A stretch of DNA of 64,000 bases from Streptococcus sp. oral taxon 058 str. F0407 (GCF_000235485.1 NZ_JH378888.1:312124-376123), one strand, 5' to 3'. Shown: positions 36,559 to 46,284, counted from the first letter of the stretch. The notes: generated by a model from the sequence alone, not told the origin. A program made the numbers and translations.

Positions 36559-37296
36559 CTATTTAACCAAATAAGCAATCAGGGTAATAATCCATAAATG
36601 GGCTGGGTAGAAAATATAAAAGAAATACTTATTCCATATAGTTTGTTCACCACGCTCCCCATTATACAAGGCCATAAAAGGAAAAACAGTGATAAAGAGC
36701 CAGTCAGAGTTGTAAAGCATCATTTCCAGTGTTTGATACCATGTGTCATAGATTTGGATAGAAGTCACTAATAGGAAGGCCCAAAGGAGAGTATAGAGGA
36801 GATTTCGCAATCCCTTACGATTTCGACAAGAGTAACTAATCAAGAGAAATGGTAGCATGGTAATGCCACCCTCAGTAAAAAGACAACCGAAAATCAAGAG
36901 ACCAGCAACTCCAATCCGACGCCATAACCTCTCTTTTTGATTCATCTCTTTTCGAGGAAAACCAAGCCAAAGCATGGTGACACCGATGGACAAAGTTAAG
37001 AAAATGTTATTATTAACCATTACTCCCTTAGAGGCAAACAGGGCATTGAGCAGACTATTGCCTGCGAACATGATAAGCGCCCAACTCCAGAGACGAATGA
37101 GGTAGTTTTTCAAATTTCGAGTATGGATGAAGCCTTCCATAGCCATATAGGCAAACCAAACTCCCACACAACGGGTCAAGGCGTGAAGAATACCTTCCCA
37201 CATAGGAGAAATAATTCCGGTGATATGAGGAATATGGTCTAAAACCATTATTGCAGCCATCAGATACTTCAACTGCGTCGCATTCCATTTTTTCAT
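36559..37296 (-). CDS. TraX-family membrane protein
   Basis: A 245-aa protein with seven to eight hydrophobic helices and the typical TraX start (LKYLMAAIMVLDHIPHI). The family is named after the F-plasmid pilin acetylase TraX and belongs to acyltransferase-3-like membrane enzymes; the chromosomal streptococcal copies have unknown substrates. An extended -10 TGCTATACT lies upstream (minus strand, 37335-37327). Confidence 0.8.
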   Translation of the reverse strand: MKKWNATQLKYLMAAIMVLDHIPHITGIISPMWEGILHALTRCVGVWFAYMAMEGFIHTRNLKNYLIRLWSWALIMFAGNSLLNALFASKGVMVNNNIFLTLSIGVTMLWLGFPRKEMNQKERLWRRIGVAGLLIFGCLFTEGGITMLPFLLISYSCRNRKGLRNLLYTLLWAFLLVTSIQIYDTWYQTLEMMLYNSDWLFITVFPFMALYNGERGEQTIWNKYFFYIFYPAHLWIITLIAYLVK

Positions 37297-37378
37297 AATA
37301 AACCTCTTTCTTTTTGATCTACATAGAGTATAGCATACATTTCCACGTATAATCGTACACCCATCTTACATTTAAAAA

Positions 37379-37406
37379 GCCTATCTTACATTTTTGTAAG
37401 ACAGGC
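37379..37406 (-). terminator. Terminator of the polyamine operon
   Basis: GCCTATCTTACA and TGTAAGACAGGC form a 12-bp stem with one mismatch-tolerant pair and a TTTT loop. On the minus strand it is followed by TTTTTAAA. It lies just after aguB. Confidence 0.75.
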
Positions 37407-37440
37407 GTGAATATCAAAAGTTTATTATGAAATTTACTTT

Positions 37441-38316
37441 CTAGTCGGTAATCCGTTGGTACATTTCTGGTCTTCTATCTCGAAATAGTCCCCAGTTGAG
37501 GCGTTCGCTTGCTCCCTTGTCAAGGTCATAAGTTGCTAACAGAACAGCCTCACCTTGCCTTTCAGCTCGCTCTAGAATAGCTCCTGTTTCATCCGTCATA
37601 AAGGACGAACCGTAGAAGTCAAGACTAGAACTTTGTCCACCATTTTCCGCACTAGGAGAGACTTCCTCCAAACCATAACGATTGGCTGCAATGACTGGAA
37701 CAATATTTGCTGCTGCGTGCCCCTGCATGGTACGTTGCCAATGACCACAACTATCTGTATCTAAAATTGGTTCTGAACCAATGGCTGTAGGATAAAAGAG
37801 TAATTCTGCTCCATTTAACGCAAGACAACGGGCTGTTTCAGGGAACCATTGATCCCAACAGATGCCGATGCCAATCTTAGCGTAGCGCGTATCCCAGACT
37901 TTGAAACCAGTGTTACCAGGCGTGAAATAAAACTTTTCTTGATAGTAATGATCATCTGGTATGTGGGTCTTCCGATAAACTCCTAACACTTCCCCATCTG
38001 CGTCAATGACAGCGATAGAGTTATACAAGACATTGCCATCTTTTTCATAGAAACTGATCGGTAAAACAACTTCTAGTTCTTTAGCAAGCACTTTAAAATG
38101 CTGAATGGCTGTATTTTCTGTCACCGACTGGGCATACTGGTAGTAGTCATACTGGCGTTCCTGACAGAAATAGGGACGTTCAAACAGCTCCGGCAAGAGA
38201 ATGATTTGTGCGCCTTGTTTTGCAGCTTGGCGAACTAAACGTTCCGCTGTTTGGATATTCGTTTCCACATCCTTAGCACATTGCATCTGGATCGCTGCAA
38301 CTCTTACATTTCTCAT
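37441..38316 (-). CDS. aguB: N-carbamoylputrescine amidase
   Basis: A 291-aa nitrilase-family hydrolase that turns N-carbamoylputrescine into putrescine, CO2 and ammonia. The Glu-Lys-Cys triad is visible: LLPELFE near 44, YRKTHIPDD near 120 and GICWDQWFPE near 157. It is the last gene of the polyamine operon, 9 bases after aguA, and completes the agmatine route. Confidence 0.94.
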   Translation of the reverse strand: MRNVRVAAIQMQCAKDVETNIQTAERLVRQAAKQGAQIILLPELFERPYFCQERQYDYYQYAQSVTENTAIQHFKVLAKELEVVLPISFYEKDGNVLYNSIAVIDADGEVLGVYRKTHIPDDHYYQEKFYFTPGNTGFKVWDTRYAKIGIGICWDQWFPETARCLALNGAELLFYPTAIGSEPILDTDSCGHWQRTMQGHAAANIVPVIAANRYGLEEVSPSAENGGQSSSLDFYGSSFMTDETGAILERAERQGEAVLLATYDLDKGASERLNWGLFRDRRPEMYQRITD

Positions 38317-38325
38317 CTTTTTCTC

Positions 38326-39411
38326 CTATTCTGGGATTTGTTGGGTGATACAGTGGATATTGCCACCACCTAACAGAATATCTCTGGCTGGAATTCCGAC
38401 AACTTTGCGGTCTGGGAAACACTTGCTGAGGATATCTAAGGCCACTTGGTCGTTTACATCCTCAAACTGTGGGACTAAGACAGCCTTGTTGGCAATATAG
38501 AAATTGATATAGGAAGCTGCAAGACGCTCGCCCTCATAACGCTCCTCTTCCCCTTCTTCATAGGTATAGCCTGGTAAATTCTCTTTAGTAACAACCTGAC
38601 GAATAGCTGGGATAGGAAGCTTATGAACTGTGAAGGGACGGCCTTTTGCATCTGTCTCTTGCTCTAACAGTTCGAAATCTGCTTTTGACATAGCATACTG
38701 GGGATCGTTTTGATTGTCTGTCCATGCCAAGACAAGCTCTGCAGGACCAACAAAGGCAGCAACGTTGTCAACGTGTTCATTGGTTTCGTCCTGATAAATA
38801 CCATAAGGAAGCCAAATAACTTTTTTAGCTCCAAGGCTCTCTAATAAGGTATTCTCGATTTCCTCTTTAGTCAGGTGAGGATTACGACCAGGACTAAGCA
38901 AGCAACTTTCAGTCACGAGAATCGTTCCTTGACCATCGCTATGTATTGCGCCGCCTTCTAGTACAAAAGGTTTAGCATCATAAACGGGCATTTCCAAGGC
39001 CTCAGCAAAACGACTAGCTACTTGGTCATCTGCTTCATAGTCTTGATAGAGACCATCTACAGCTCCACCCCAAGCATTAAAAGACCAGTCCACTGCCAAC
39101 TTTTCCCTTTTATCATTGACGAGAATGGTCGGACCAGTATCACGCGCCCAGGCATCATTTGTCGGAATATCTAAATAAACAACCTTGTCTCCTAGATAAG
39201 ATTGGGCTTCAGATAGATAATCCTGCTCCACCAAAAGATAAACTCTTTCCCTTTCTGCTATGGTCTTGATAATCTGGCTAAATGCTTTTTTGGCAGCCTT
39301 TCCTTGAAAGGGCCATGAACCTGATCGAGTCGGCCAGATCATGAGGGTTCCATGATGTGGTTCGTACTCTGCTGGCATACGATAGCCTAATTTTTTTGGA
39401 CTGTCCATCAT
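38326..39411 (-). CDS. aguA: Agmatine deiminase
   Basis: A 361-aa guanidino-group hydrolase converting agmatine to N-carbamoylputrescine. The start [21 protein letters not shown] in the middle, and [11 protein letters not shown] with the catalytic Cys near the C terminus (about 354) are diagnostic. It overlaps nspC by 4 bases. Confidence 0.95.
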   Translation of the reverse strand: MMDSPKKLGYRMPAEYEPHHGTLMIWPTRSGSWPFQGKAAKKAFSQIIKTIAERERVYLLVEQDYLSEAQSYLGDKVVYLDIPTNDAWARDTGPTILVNDKREKLAVDWSFNAWGGAVDGLYQDYEADDQVASRFAEALEMPVYDAKPFVLEGGAIHSDGQGTILVTESCLLSPGRNPHLTKEEIENTLLESLGAKKVIWLPYGIYQDETNEHVDNVAAFVGPAELVLAWTDNQNDPQYAMSKADFELLEQETDAKGRPFTVHKLPIPAIRQVVTKENLPGYTYEEGEEERYEGERLAASYINFYIANKAVLVPQFEDVNDQVALDILSKCFPDRKVVGIPARDILLGGGNIHCITQQIPE

Positions 39412-40535
39412 GATAATCTCCCTTTAAAGTCTTGATAGTCGAAGGCTTTGACTAAGCTGCAGTTACCTTGCTCGTCCATGAGATAGAGACTTGGCAAGCC
39501 AATACCGTTAAAGGTATTATTTTTTACAAAAGAGTAAATAGCCATGTCTTCGAAATAGAGTCTGTCACCGATTTGGACAGGATTTTCAAAACTATAGTCG
39601 CCAATCACATCACCCGTTAGACAGGTATTGGAAGAAAGTCTATAGGTATGGGCTTTTTTCTGAGCCTCAAATCCATTTCTCAAAGGTGGACGATAGGGCA
39701 TCTCAAGTACATCTGGCATATGGCATGTCGCGGACGCATCTAAAACCAAGATATCCATACCGTTTTCTACAATATCCAATACTTCAGTTGCTAGATAACC
39801 CGCATTGAGCGCAATAGCTTCACCCGGCTCGATATAGACGTCAAGATTGTAAGTTTCTCGGATACGCTTGATTTCAGAAATCAACAGATCCACATCATAG
39901 TCTTCTCTTGTGATGTGGTGTCCGCCACCCATATTGAGCCATTTAACTTGATGTAAGTACGAACCGAACTGCTCTTCTACTGCTTTCAAGGTTGTCTCTA
40001 AATCATCTGCCCCTTGCTCACAAAGGGTATGAAAATGAAGACCATCCACCAAGTTCAGCAAATCACTCGGTATCTTGTCTAGGGTAACTCCAAAACGGGA
40101 GCCAGGTGCACAAGGGTCATAGAGCGCGTGGTCACCTTGCGTTGAACATTGAGGGTTGATGCGCAGACCCACACTAATACCAGCCTCACGGCAACAGGGA
40201 CCGTGTTTACGCAACTGTCTCTCCGAGTTGAAAACAATATGGTCCGTTATCTCCAGCAATTCCTCCAAGTCCGTATCCTTGAAAGCTGGCGCAAAGACAT
40301 GGACTTCCCCTGGGAATTCTTCTCTAGCTAGCTTGGCTTCATAGAGACCACTAGCCGTCGTACCAGTGAGATACTGGCTAATCAAAGGATAGGTTTTATA
40401 AAGAGAATATGCCTTCTGGGCAAGCAAAACCTTGCAACCAGCTTCTTCTTGTACATATTGTAGAATGCGGCAGTTGGCTTCTAACTTTGCTAAGTCAATG
40501 ACATAGGCTGGTGTTGGTACTTGTTCTAGATTCAT
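39408..40535 (-). CDS. nspC: Carboxynorspermidine/carboxyspermidine decarboxylase
   Basis: A 375-aa PLP enzyme of the alanine-racemase fold. PLP Lys is in VLLAQKAYS (about 41); [15 protein letters not shown] and [11 protein letters not shown] bind the cofactor phosphate and substrate. It decarboxylates carboxyspermidine, the product of the upstream dehydrogenase. The stop overlaps aguA and the start overlaps the dehydrogenase stop, so the operon is tightly coupled. Confidence 0.92.
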   Translation of the reverse strand: MNLEQVPTPAYVIDLAKLEANCRILQYVQEEAGCKVLLAQKAYSLYKTYPLISQYLTGTTASGLYEAKLAREEFPGEVHVFAPAFKDTDLEELLEITDHIVFNSERQLRKHGPCCREAGISVGLRINPQCSTQGDHALYDPCAPGSRFGVTLDKIPSDLLNLVDGLHFHTLCEQGADDLETTLKAVEEQFGSYLHQVKWLNMGGGHHITREDYDVDLLISEIKRIRETYNLDVYIEPGEAIALNAGYLATEVLDIVENGMDILVLDASATCHMPDVLEMPYRPPLRNGFEAQKKAHTYRLSSNTCLTGDVIGDYSFENPVQIGDRLYFEDMAIYSFVKNNTFNGIGLPSLYLMDEQGNCSLVKAFDYQDFKGRLS

Positions 40536-41794
40536 TAGTCCACCATTTGTGGATTTTCAACCACAACCCATGGCAAACCATACTCATTCAAAGCTTCCAT
40601 GAATGGATCTGGATCCAATTCTTCAAGGTTATAGACCCCGGGTTGTTTCCAAGTGCCATCCATCACTAATTTTGTCCCAATCATAGCTGGAACACCTGTT
40701 GTATAAGAAATTGCTTGTGAACCAACCTCAGCGTAGCATTCCTGATGGTCGCAAACATTGTAGATGTAGATGGTCTTTTCAACACCATCTTTGACCCCTG
40801 TAAAGATACAACCAATATTGGTTTTACCAACAGTGCGTGGGCCAAGGCTTGCAGGATCTGGAAGCAAGGCTTTCAAGAATTGAATTGGAACGATTTCTTG
40901 TCCGTTAAAATTGATCGCATCTGTACGAAGGAGACCAACGTTTTCTAAGCATTTCATGTGCGTGAGATAAGATTGACCAAAGGTCATAAAGAAACGAATC
41001 CGTTTGACACCTGGAATGTTCTTCGCCAATGATTCGATTTCTTCATGGTGAAGGAGATACATGTCTTTTTGTCCAACTTGAGGGAAATCATACTCACGTT
41101 TGATAGACATGGCTTCGACTTCTACCCACTTTCCATCTTCCCAGTAAGAACCTGGCGCAGAAACCTCGCGTAGATTGATTTCTGGGTTAAAGTTTGTCGC
41201 AAATGGATAACCGTGGTCCCCACCATTACAGTCTAAAATGTCGATATAGTGGATTTCGTCAAAGTAGTGTTTGAGAGCATAAGCTGAAAAGACACTAGTC
41301 ACCCCTGGGTCAAAACCAGAACCAAGCAGAGCAGTCAGGCCTGCTTCTTTGAATTTATCTTGGTAAGCCCATTGCCATGAGTAATCAAAGTAGGCTGTAA
41401 AACCAAGCTCCTTACAGCGTTTCTCATAAATAGCACGCCATTCAGGATCTTCTGTGTCCTCTGCCTCATAGTTGGCAGTATCGATATAGTGGACTCCAGT
41501 TGCTAAACAAGCATCCATAATGGTCAAGTCTTGGTATGGTAAAGCTACGTTCAAAACGGCTTCTGGCTTGTAGCTTTCAATCAAAGCAATCACTTCTTCA
41601 ACCTTGTCAGCGTCAAGGGCAGCTGTTTCAATCTTTGTACTTGTTTTGCCTTCTAATTTAGCCTTCAAATCATCACATTTTGACTTTGTACGACTAGCAA
41701 TCATAATCTCTGTAAATGTTTCGCTATCTTGGCAAATCTTTGAAATAGCAACTTGGGCAACGCCCCCACATCCGATAACTAATAGACGACTCAT
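40535..41794 (-). CDS. Carboxynorspermidine (carboxyspermidine) dehydrogenase, saccharopine-dehydrogenase family
   Basis: A 419-aa NAD(P)-dependent reductase with an N-terminal Rossmann motif VIGCGGVAQVA. Streptococcal annotations often say saccharopine dehydrogenase, but its place next to nspC supports reductive condensation of aspartate semialdehyde with a diamine to carboxyspermidine. It overlaps speE by 4 bases. No lysine-catabolism genes are near, which weakens the saccharopine reading. Confidence 0.88.
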   Translation of the reverse strand: MSRLLVIGCGGVAQVAISKICQDSETFTEIMIASRTKSKCDDLKAKLEGKTSTKIETAALDADKVEEVIALIESYKPEAVLNVALPYQDLTIMDACLATGVHYIDTANYEAEDTEDPEWRAIYEKRCKELGFTAYFDYSWQWAYQDKFKEAGLTALLGSGFDPGVTSVFSAYALKHYFDEIHYIDILDCNGGDHGYPFATNFNPEINLREVSAPGSYWEDGKWVEVEAMSIKREYDFPQVGQKDMYLLHHEEIESLAKNIPGVKRIRFFMTFGQSYLTHMKCLENVGLLRTDAINFNGQEIVPIQFLKALLPDPASLGPRTVGKTNIGCIFTGVKDGVEKTIYIYNVCDHQECYAEVGSQAISYTTGVPAMIGTKLVMDGTWKQPGVYNLEELDPDPFMEALNEYGLPWVVVENPQMVD

Positions 41795-42651
41795 TTTTTC
41801 CCTTCCTCTTCTTCTAAAATGTCTTCTACATACTTAGGCAACATAAAGGCTCCCACATGTAAGTTTGCAGTGTAGTATTCTGTGAAAAGCTGGCGTTTTT
41901 TCCAGCCTTCCTTATCAAAATCTTTAACAGGGTGGTATTTTTTCGATGCAAATCCAAATAGCCAATAGCCAGCTGGACTGGTTGGGATGTGCGCCTGATA
42001 AACCCGACTGATTGGAAAGGCTTGATTGACCTTACGGTGCATGCTTCGGCAAGCTGACTCATCCTCGTCAAAGAAGGGACTCCCATGCTGATAAATCATG
42101 ATGCCGTCTTCTTTCAAGGCTCTGTAACTGTTTCCGTAAAATTCCTTGGTAAAGAGCCCTTCCGTATGTCCAAATGGATCTGTCGCATCGTTGATGATAA
42201 TATCGTAGTCATCTTCACAGTTTCGTAAAAAGCGTAGCCCATTTTGATAATAAATGGTAACACGAGGATCATCTAGCCCCACAGCAAAGTCTGGAAAATA
42301 CTCACGACAGACCTCAACCAACATCTCATCTGGTTCCACAATATCAATTTGCTCCAGTTCAGGATAGAGAGTTAATACTTGAGCAACACCACCGTCACCA
42401 CCCCCAATAACCAAGACTTTCTTGGGATTGGGATGCACAGCCATGGGAACGTGAACGGTCATTTCGTTGTAAACAAAATCATCCGCATCTGAAAACAAGA
42501 CATGCCCATTTAAAATCAGTATTTTCCCAAAAGCTGGCGTATCCAAGACTTCGATATCCTGCCATTCACTTTTACCAGCGTAGAGTTGCTTGGCTGTTCT
42601 CAGGGATAATTTCACATCTGGAGTATGAACTTCAGAAAACCATAAATCCAT
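41791..42651 (-). CDS. speE: Spermidine synthase
   Basis: A 286-aa aminopropyltransferase. The nucleotide-binding GGGDGGVAQ is near 88 and IINDATDPFG near 158, together with the N-terminal beta-barrel of the family. It transfers an aminopropyl group from decarboxylated SAM to putrescine. No SAM decarboxylase gene (speD) is present in the window, so the donor for this enzyme must come from elsewhere or its role is different. It abuts speA directly. Confidence 0.93.
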   Translation of the reverse strand: MDLWFSEVHTPDVKLSLRTAKQLYAGKSEWQDIEVLDTPAFGKILILNGHVLFSDADDFVYNEMTVHVPMAVHPNPKKVLVIGGGDGGVAQVLTLYPELEQIDIVEPDEMLVEVCREYFPDFAVGLDDPRVTIYYQNGLRFLRNCEDDYDIIINDATDPFGHTEGLFTKEFYGNSYRALKEDGIMIYQHGSPFFDEDESACRSMHRKVNQAFPISRVYQAHIPTSPAGYWLFGFASKKYHPVKDFDKEGWKKRQLFTEYYTANLHVGAFMLPKYVEDILEEEEGKK

Positions 42652-44130
42652 CTAGTTCTCCTTTCTCTTAATGACGTTGATGTGATTGACCTCTGGATCT
42701 TCCGTCCCTTGAAGGGAGCAACCACGTTCCTTGGCAAACTGGATATAGTCTACAATTTCTCGTGTAATGCGTTCACCTGGTGCTAGGATTGGAATCCCTG
42801 GAGGATAGCACATGACAAATTCTCCACAGACCTGTCCAACAGACTCATCTAAGGTCAAACTTCTTCTCTCTGAATAGAAGGCTTCTTGTGGAGACAGTAC
42901 TAACTCGGGCTGAATATATTCTCCAGCTATCAAGTCTTTTCCATCTCTCGAATAAAGTCTCTTAATATCAGCCAAAGCGCCGACCAAACGCTCGATGTCT
43001 TGGATGCGGTCACCAATCGAAATATAGGCTAAGATATTGCCGATATCACCAAACTCGATCTGAATGTCGTATTCGTCTCGTAGGAGGTCGTAAACCTCAA
43101 TACCTGTTAAGCCAATACCCTGAGTGTAAACTGACAGCTTTGTCACGTCAAAATCACAAACAGACACTCCGTCTATTAACTCTTTTGAGTAGGCATAGTA
43201 ACCACCGATAGCATTGATTTCACGACGAGCGTACTCGGATAGCTCAATGACTTTCTCAAATGACTCTTTACCACGAAGAACCAGGTTGCGACGTGAAATA
43301 TCCAAACTAGACATTAACAAGTATGAGGCGGATGTTGACTGGGTCAGATTTATAATCTGACGAACGTACTCAGGATTCATCTGCTCCCCGATAAGTAAAA
43401 TGGAGCTTTGGGTCAAACTCCCACCAGACTTATGCATAGAGACCGCTGCCATATCAGCGCCAACGTCCATAGCAGATAGTGGCAATTTATCTGTAAAATG
43501 CAGATGAGCTCCATGGGCTTCGTCCACTAAAACAAGCATGCCAGCTTCATGAGCCATTTCCGTCAAACCTTTAAGATCTGAACAAATCCCATAGTAGGTT
43601 GGATTGTTGATTAGGATAGCCTTGGCATCTGGATGTTCCTTTATAGCTTGAGCTACTCGGTCATTTTCGAGTCCCAAAGCAATTCCGATTTTAGGATCTA
43701 CACTCATCTCGATATAGATGGGAATGGCACCACATAGAACCAATGCATTAATAGCAGATTTGTGGACATTACGCGGCAGAATAATCTTATCTCCAGCCTT
43801 GCAGGTAGAAAGAATCATGGTTTGAACAGATGATGTTGTTCCCCCAATCATTAAGAATGCGTGGGCTGCTCCAAAAGCATCAGCTGCTAGCTCCTCTGCA
43901 TCCCGAATAATCGAAATGGGATGGCCTAAATTATCCAAGGGTTTCATAGAATTGACATCAATGCCAACACATTTTTCTCCCAACAATTCAACAAGTTCTG
44001 GATTTCCCCGTCCGCGTTTGTGACCTGGTACATCAAAGGGAACAATCCGTTTTTTTCGTAGCTTAATCAGACCTTCATAAATAGGTGCCTGATTCTGATC
44101 TAACTTTCTCAAGACATACTCCTTTACCAT
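42652..44130 (-). CDS. speA: Arginine/lysine/ornithine decarboxylase (PLP fold I)
   Basis: A 492-aa decarboxylase. The PLP Lys is in SMHKSGGSLTQSS (about residue 230), DEAHGAHL binds the cofactor, and the C-terminal Orn/Lys/Arg domain has CYPPGIPILAPGE. The following aguA and aguB imply that arginine is the substrate, giving agmatine; annotations as lysine decarboxylase (cad) are also common. ATG 44130 has a weak ribosome site, whereas AAAGGAG at about 44125-44119 would suit a TTG at 44112. It opens the polyamine operon, only about 46 bases after the terminator of a structured RNA. Confidence 0.9.
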   Translation of the reverse strand: MVKEYVLRKLDQNQAPIYEGLIKLRKKRIVPFDVPGHKRGRGNPELVELLGEKCVGIDVNSMKPLDNLGHPISIIRDAEELAADAFGAAHAFLMIGGTTSSVQTMILSTCKAGDKIILPRNVHKSAINALVLCGAIPIYIEMSVDPKIGIALGLENDRVAQAIKEHPDAKAILINNPTYYGICSDLKGLTEMAHEAGMLVLVDEAHGAHLHFTDKLPLSAMDVGADMAAVSMHKSGGSLTQSSILLIGEQMNPEYVRQIINLTQSTSASYLLMSSLDISRRNLVLRGKESFEKVIELSEYARREINAIGGYYAYSKELIDGVSVCDFDVTKLSVYTQGIGLTGIEVYDLLRDEYDIQIEFGDIGNILAYISIGDRIQDIERLVGALADIKRLYSRDGKDLIAGEYIQPELVLSPQEAFYSERRSLTLDESVGQVCGEFVMCYPPGIPILAPGERITREIVDYIQFAKERGCSLQGTEDPEVNHINVIKRKEN

Positions 44131-44176
44131 ATTTTTAAAGCCTTAAAAGATGAAGGCGACCAAAGCTTGACTTATG

Positions 44177-44503
44177 AAAAAAGAGCAGGTTTTCACCTGC
44201 TCTGCAATCTTCTGACGTGTTTATTTTGGTTTCTGTTGAGTATGTCTGTTCCCGATGTTTCCTAACTCTCTAGTAGCAAATATTACGTACTTTATTGATC
44301 GTTTCACAAGATGACGTGTGCTTTCACCACACTAAAATTTATGAATTAGGACAAGTGTCCTAACATCAACTTATAAAAGTAGGCTTTTAACCCTATCAAT
44401 AATGTGGCTTTTCAACCACGCTTCGGCATTCAACCCTGCCTGTCCGTAGGCATTTTTTACTCGGGTTTATATTTGCTAGAAAACATCTTCTCATTTTCTA
44501 AGC
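44177..44503 (-). ncRNA. Structured leader or small RNA of unknown class upstream of the polyamine operon
   Basis: On the minus strand a promoter drives a roughly 325-base transcript ending at a strong terminator. Visible helices: TAGAAAA/TTTTCTA (44500-44494 with 44483-44477); long-range GCAAATAT/ATATTTGC (44476-44469 with 44283-44276) closing a multi-branch domain; AACCC/GGGTT enclosing GCCT/AGGC (44467-44432); GTGGT/GCCAC with a TGAAAA-type loop (44419-44404); TAGG/CCTA (44395-44380); TTAGGAC/GTCCTAA (44363-44346); GTGTG/CACAC with a GTGAAAG loop (44332-44316). It matches no tmRNA, RNase P, SRP, 6S, T-box or known riboswitch I can recall. No good ORF lies inside. Confidence 0.7.
44178..44203 (-). 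terminator. Terminator/attenuator of the leader RNA
   Basis: AGAGCAGGT (44203-44195) pairs with ACCTGCTCT (44190-44182) around a GAAA tetraloop, followed by six T residues. It stands between the RNA and speA, so operon transcripts starting at the upstream promoter must read through it. Confidence 0.85.
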
Positions 44504-44509
44504 CTCATA

Positions 44510-44538
44510 ACTATATCATGTTTACACAAGTTTGTAAA
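44510..44538 (-). promoter_or_regulatory. Promoter of the structured RNA
   Basis: On the minus strand TTTACA (44538-44533), a 17-base spacer with TG one base before the -10, and TATAGT (44515-44510) give a strong extended promoter. No comparable promoter is visible between the terminator and speA. Confidence 0.75.
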
Positions 44539-44636
44539 GTATTTTGTGAAAGTTTTTTTTAAAAAAATAATTTTTGTTCGTATTTTTAATATATCTAAAA
44601 ATTAAAAACTATTTCAAATTTGCCTTTAAATAATAA

Positions 44637-44665
44637 AATAGGAACTAGGTTTGGTAGCTCCTATT
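44637..44665 (-). terminator. Terminator after the CbrC-like gene
   Basis: AATAGGA(A)CTA pairs with TAG(C)TCCTATT; on the minus strand a T-rich tail follows. The rest of the AT-rich gap 44540-44803 shows no gene. Confidence 0.6.
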
Positions 44666-44803
44666 CTTCATATGATGATTTAAAAGATAATAAAAGTATA
44701 CTATGAAACAATGCACCAGTTTTCATATTCTAAAATTAAATTAGAGATTAGACATTAAAAGAATACAAAGGAATGTATATTAATGTAATTGTATCATTAA
44801 AAT

Positions 44804-45655
44804 TTAATCAGTATCAACCCCGATCTGGTATTTTTGACAGTGAAGGCATCTAAAAAGGTAGCCACAAAGAGAGCCATCCTTAACCAAGTATTCTTCAATA
44901 TCTTGATATTCTCCACGCTCTTCATAGTCTGCCAAGACTTGCTCGGCAATTCCCATGGCCTTTAATTCTCGAGTGCCAACTGTACCCAAATAAGCACAAT
45001 AATCCTGGCAACAAGAAAGCCAATTTTCTCCCTGCCAACTAGAGTAGCCAGGAGTCTGGCAAAAAAGCACCTGGTCTTTTTCTGGATCCAATTCACCCTG
45101 ACACTCAGCATCTTGAACAAATTCTGCATCGAATTTCTTTGCTGCTAGCCCGTTTGCAATACAAAATGGACAAAGATTTTTGATGTTGTCAATACAATAA
45201 GGCATCAAGTTATAAAATATATTGCTTTCTTTCCCACAAGATGGACAAAGCTTGGCTTCTCCCTCTACAAAAGCTCCCGTTGATAGAGGATCTGGATGGT
45301 AGATAAAATGTGGCAAAGACTGTGATAGCTCTGTTCTCTGCTTCTTCTCTTCTTTTCTTAGAGGACGAGGAAGGGCAAAGCGATCTCCATGGCTTTGACT
45401 CATCTCTGCTAAGTGAGCTAATTTTTTAATTTGTTTTCGATCTGGCTTAGTGATTATTTTGGTAAATAAATCATAGGCACTAGCGTAGAGACCTAATTGC
45501 TCATAGAGATCTACTAAGACTTTCTTCGCTTCCAAATCATCAGACTTAGCTAATTCATCAACTAATTCATAAAGAGCTGAGACACTTGGTAGATTGCCCT
45601 CCTGGGCTATATATTGCTTCTTTAAAGTAATGTATTTTTGTAAATATGGATTCAT
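44804..45655 (-). CDS. CbrC-family (UPF0167) zinc-finger-like protein
   Basis: A 283-aa protein. The first 100 residues are helical (TPR-like repeats with LYEQLGLYASAYDLF). From about residue 115 it has the CbrC pattern FIYHPDPLSTGAF, CPSCGK, then C...LCPFCI and a terminal CLHCQKY, which gives several CxxC metal sites. E. coli CbrC was linked to colicin E2 tolerance, but the molecular role of the family is unknown. RBS AAAGGTAAT precedes ATG 45655. The gene follows the DUF1877 gene. Confidence 0.75.
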   Translation of the reverse strand: MNPYLQKYITLKKQYIAQEGNLPSVSALYELVDELAKSDDLEAKKVLVDLYEQLGLYASAYDLFTKIITKPDRKQIKKLAHLAEMSQSHGDRFALPRPLRKEEKKQRTELSQSLPHFIYHPDPLSTGAFVEGEAKLCPSCGKESNIFYNLMPYCIDNIKNLCPFCIANGLAAKKFDAEFVQDAECQGELDPEKDQVLFCQTPGYSSWQGENWLSCCQDYCAYLGTVGTRELKAMGIAEQVLADYEERGEYQDIEEYLVKDGSLCGYLFRCLHCQKYQIGVDTD

Positions 45656-45686
45656 AGGATTACCTTTCTAATGGATTATAAAAACC

Positions 45687-46193
45687 TTAACAAATAGTCA
45701 CTAAGACATTTCCCTTGAAATCTAAGATTTTCTTGTAAAAGTCTTTCATTTTTACAAAGCTGGTTCGAATATCATCCTTGATTTCTTCCTCTTCTTCAAG
45801 ATAATCCCAAATATCGGGGTATAACTCTGCCTTCTTGCATGCTTCCATGCTAAAGTCTCCCAGAGCCCTATCCATGTCAAAACTTTCTAGAGCTTCTACG
45901 ATCTCGGCTATCTTGTTTTTTTCAGTATAGGCTATGTATTCAGACACTTCTTCTAAAGGAGTCACTCCCAAGACAGCTTCTCTCAAAGGATCGTCATCCA
46001 TAAATTCTGAACTACTAAAGCCTGTCATAACAAAGAGTAAGGCGTCCCACATTTTGTCAATATCTATTAACGTCTCATTTTCCTTAGTAGAATCCTCTAC
46101 TAAGTCAAACAATTCCTCTTCCTGACGAGAATCTGGCACTATTTGGCTTAATTCATTGTCAGATAGATATTGATAATTAGCAATCATTCCCAT
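45687..46193 (-). CDS. DUF1877 (YfbM-like) protein
   Basis: A 168-aa acidic protein starting MGMIANYQYLSDNEL, the typical DUF1877/YfbM beginning, with a conserved IDKMWDALLF segment near 45-54. The family fold is known from E. coli YfbM but the function is not. Members often occur in groups with other small proteins next to polymorphic-toxin or immunity loci. AGGAGG precedes the ATG. It reads into the CbrC-like gene. Confidence 0.75.
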   Translation of the reverse strand: MGMIANYQYLSDNELSQIVPDSRQEEELFDLVEDSTKENETLIDIDKMWDALLFVMTGFSSSEFMDDDPLREAVLGVTPLEEVSEYIAYTEKNKIAEIVEALESFDMDRALGDFSMEACKKAELYPDIWDYLEEEEEIKDDIRTSFVKMKDFYKKILDFKGNVLVTIC

Positions 46194-46284
46194 AAAGTTT
46201 CCTCCTATTCGTTTCTTAGGATAGCACTAATTTTACTAGTTAGCTTTCTTGAAAAGACATAATACTGTTTTTGGACTCTCCTCC

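Noticed and set aside
37360-37406. Repeated CTTACATTT words near the end of the polyamine operon as a possible operator
   Set aside because: The second copy is an arm of the terminator hairpin; the first is probably chance or partial duplication of it.
40535-41794. Lysine biosynthesis or breakdown role for the saccharopine-dehydrogenase-like gene
   Set aside because: It is embedded between speE and nspC with overlapping ends and no lysine-pathway gene is nearby, so the carboxyspermidine role fits better.
44395-44493. A possible 32-codon reading frame inside the structured RNA
   Set aside because: It lacks a ribosome binding site and its codons coincide with paired RNA segments, so structure explains the sequence better than translation.
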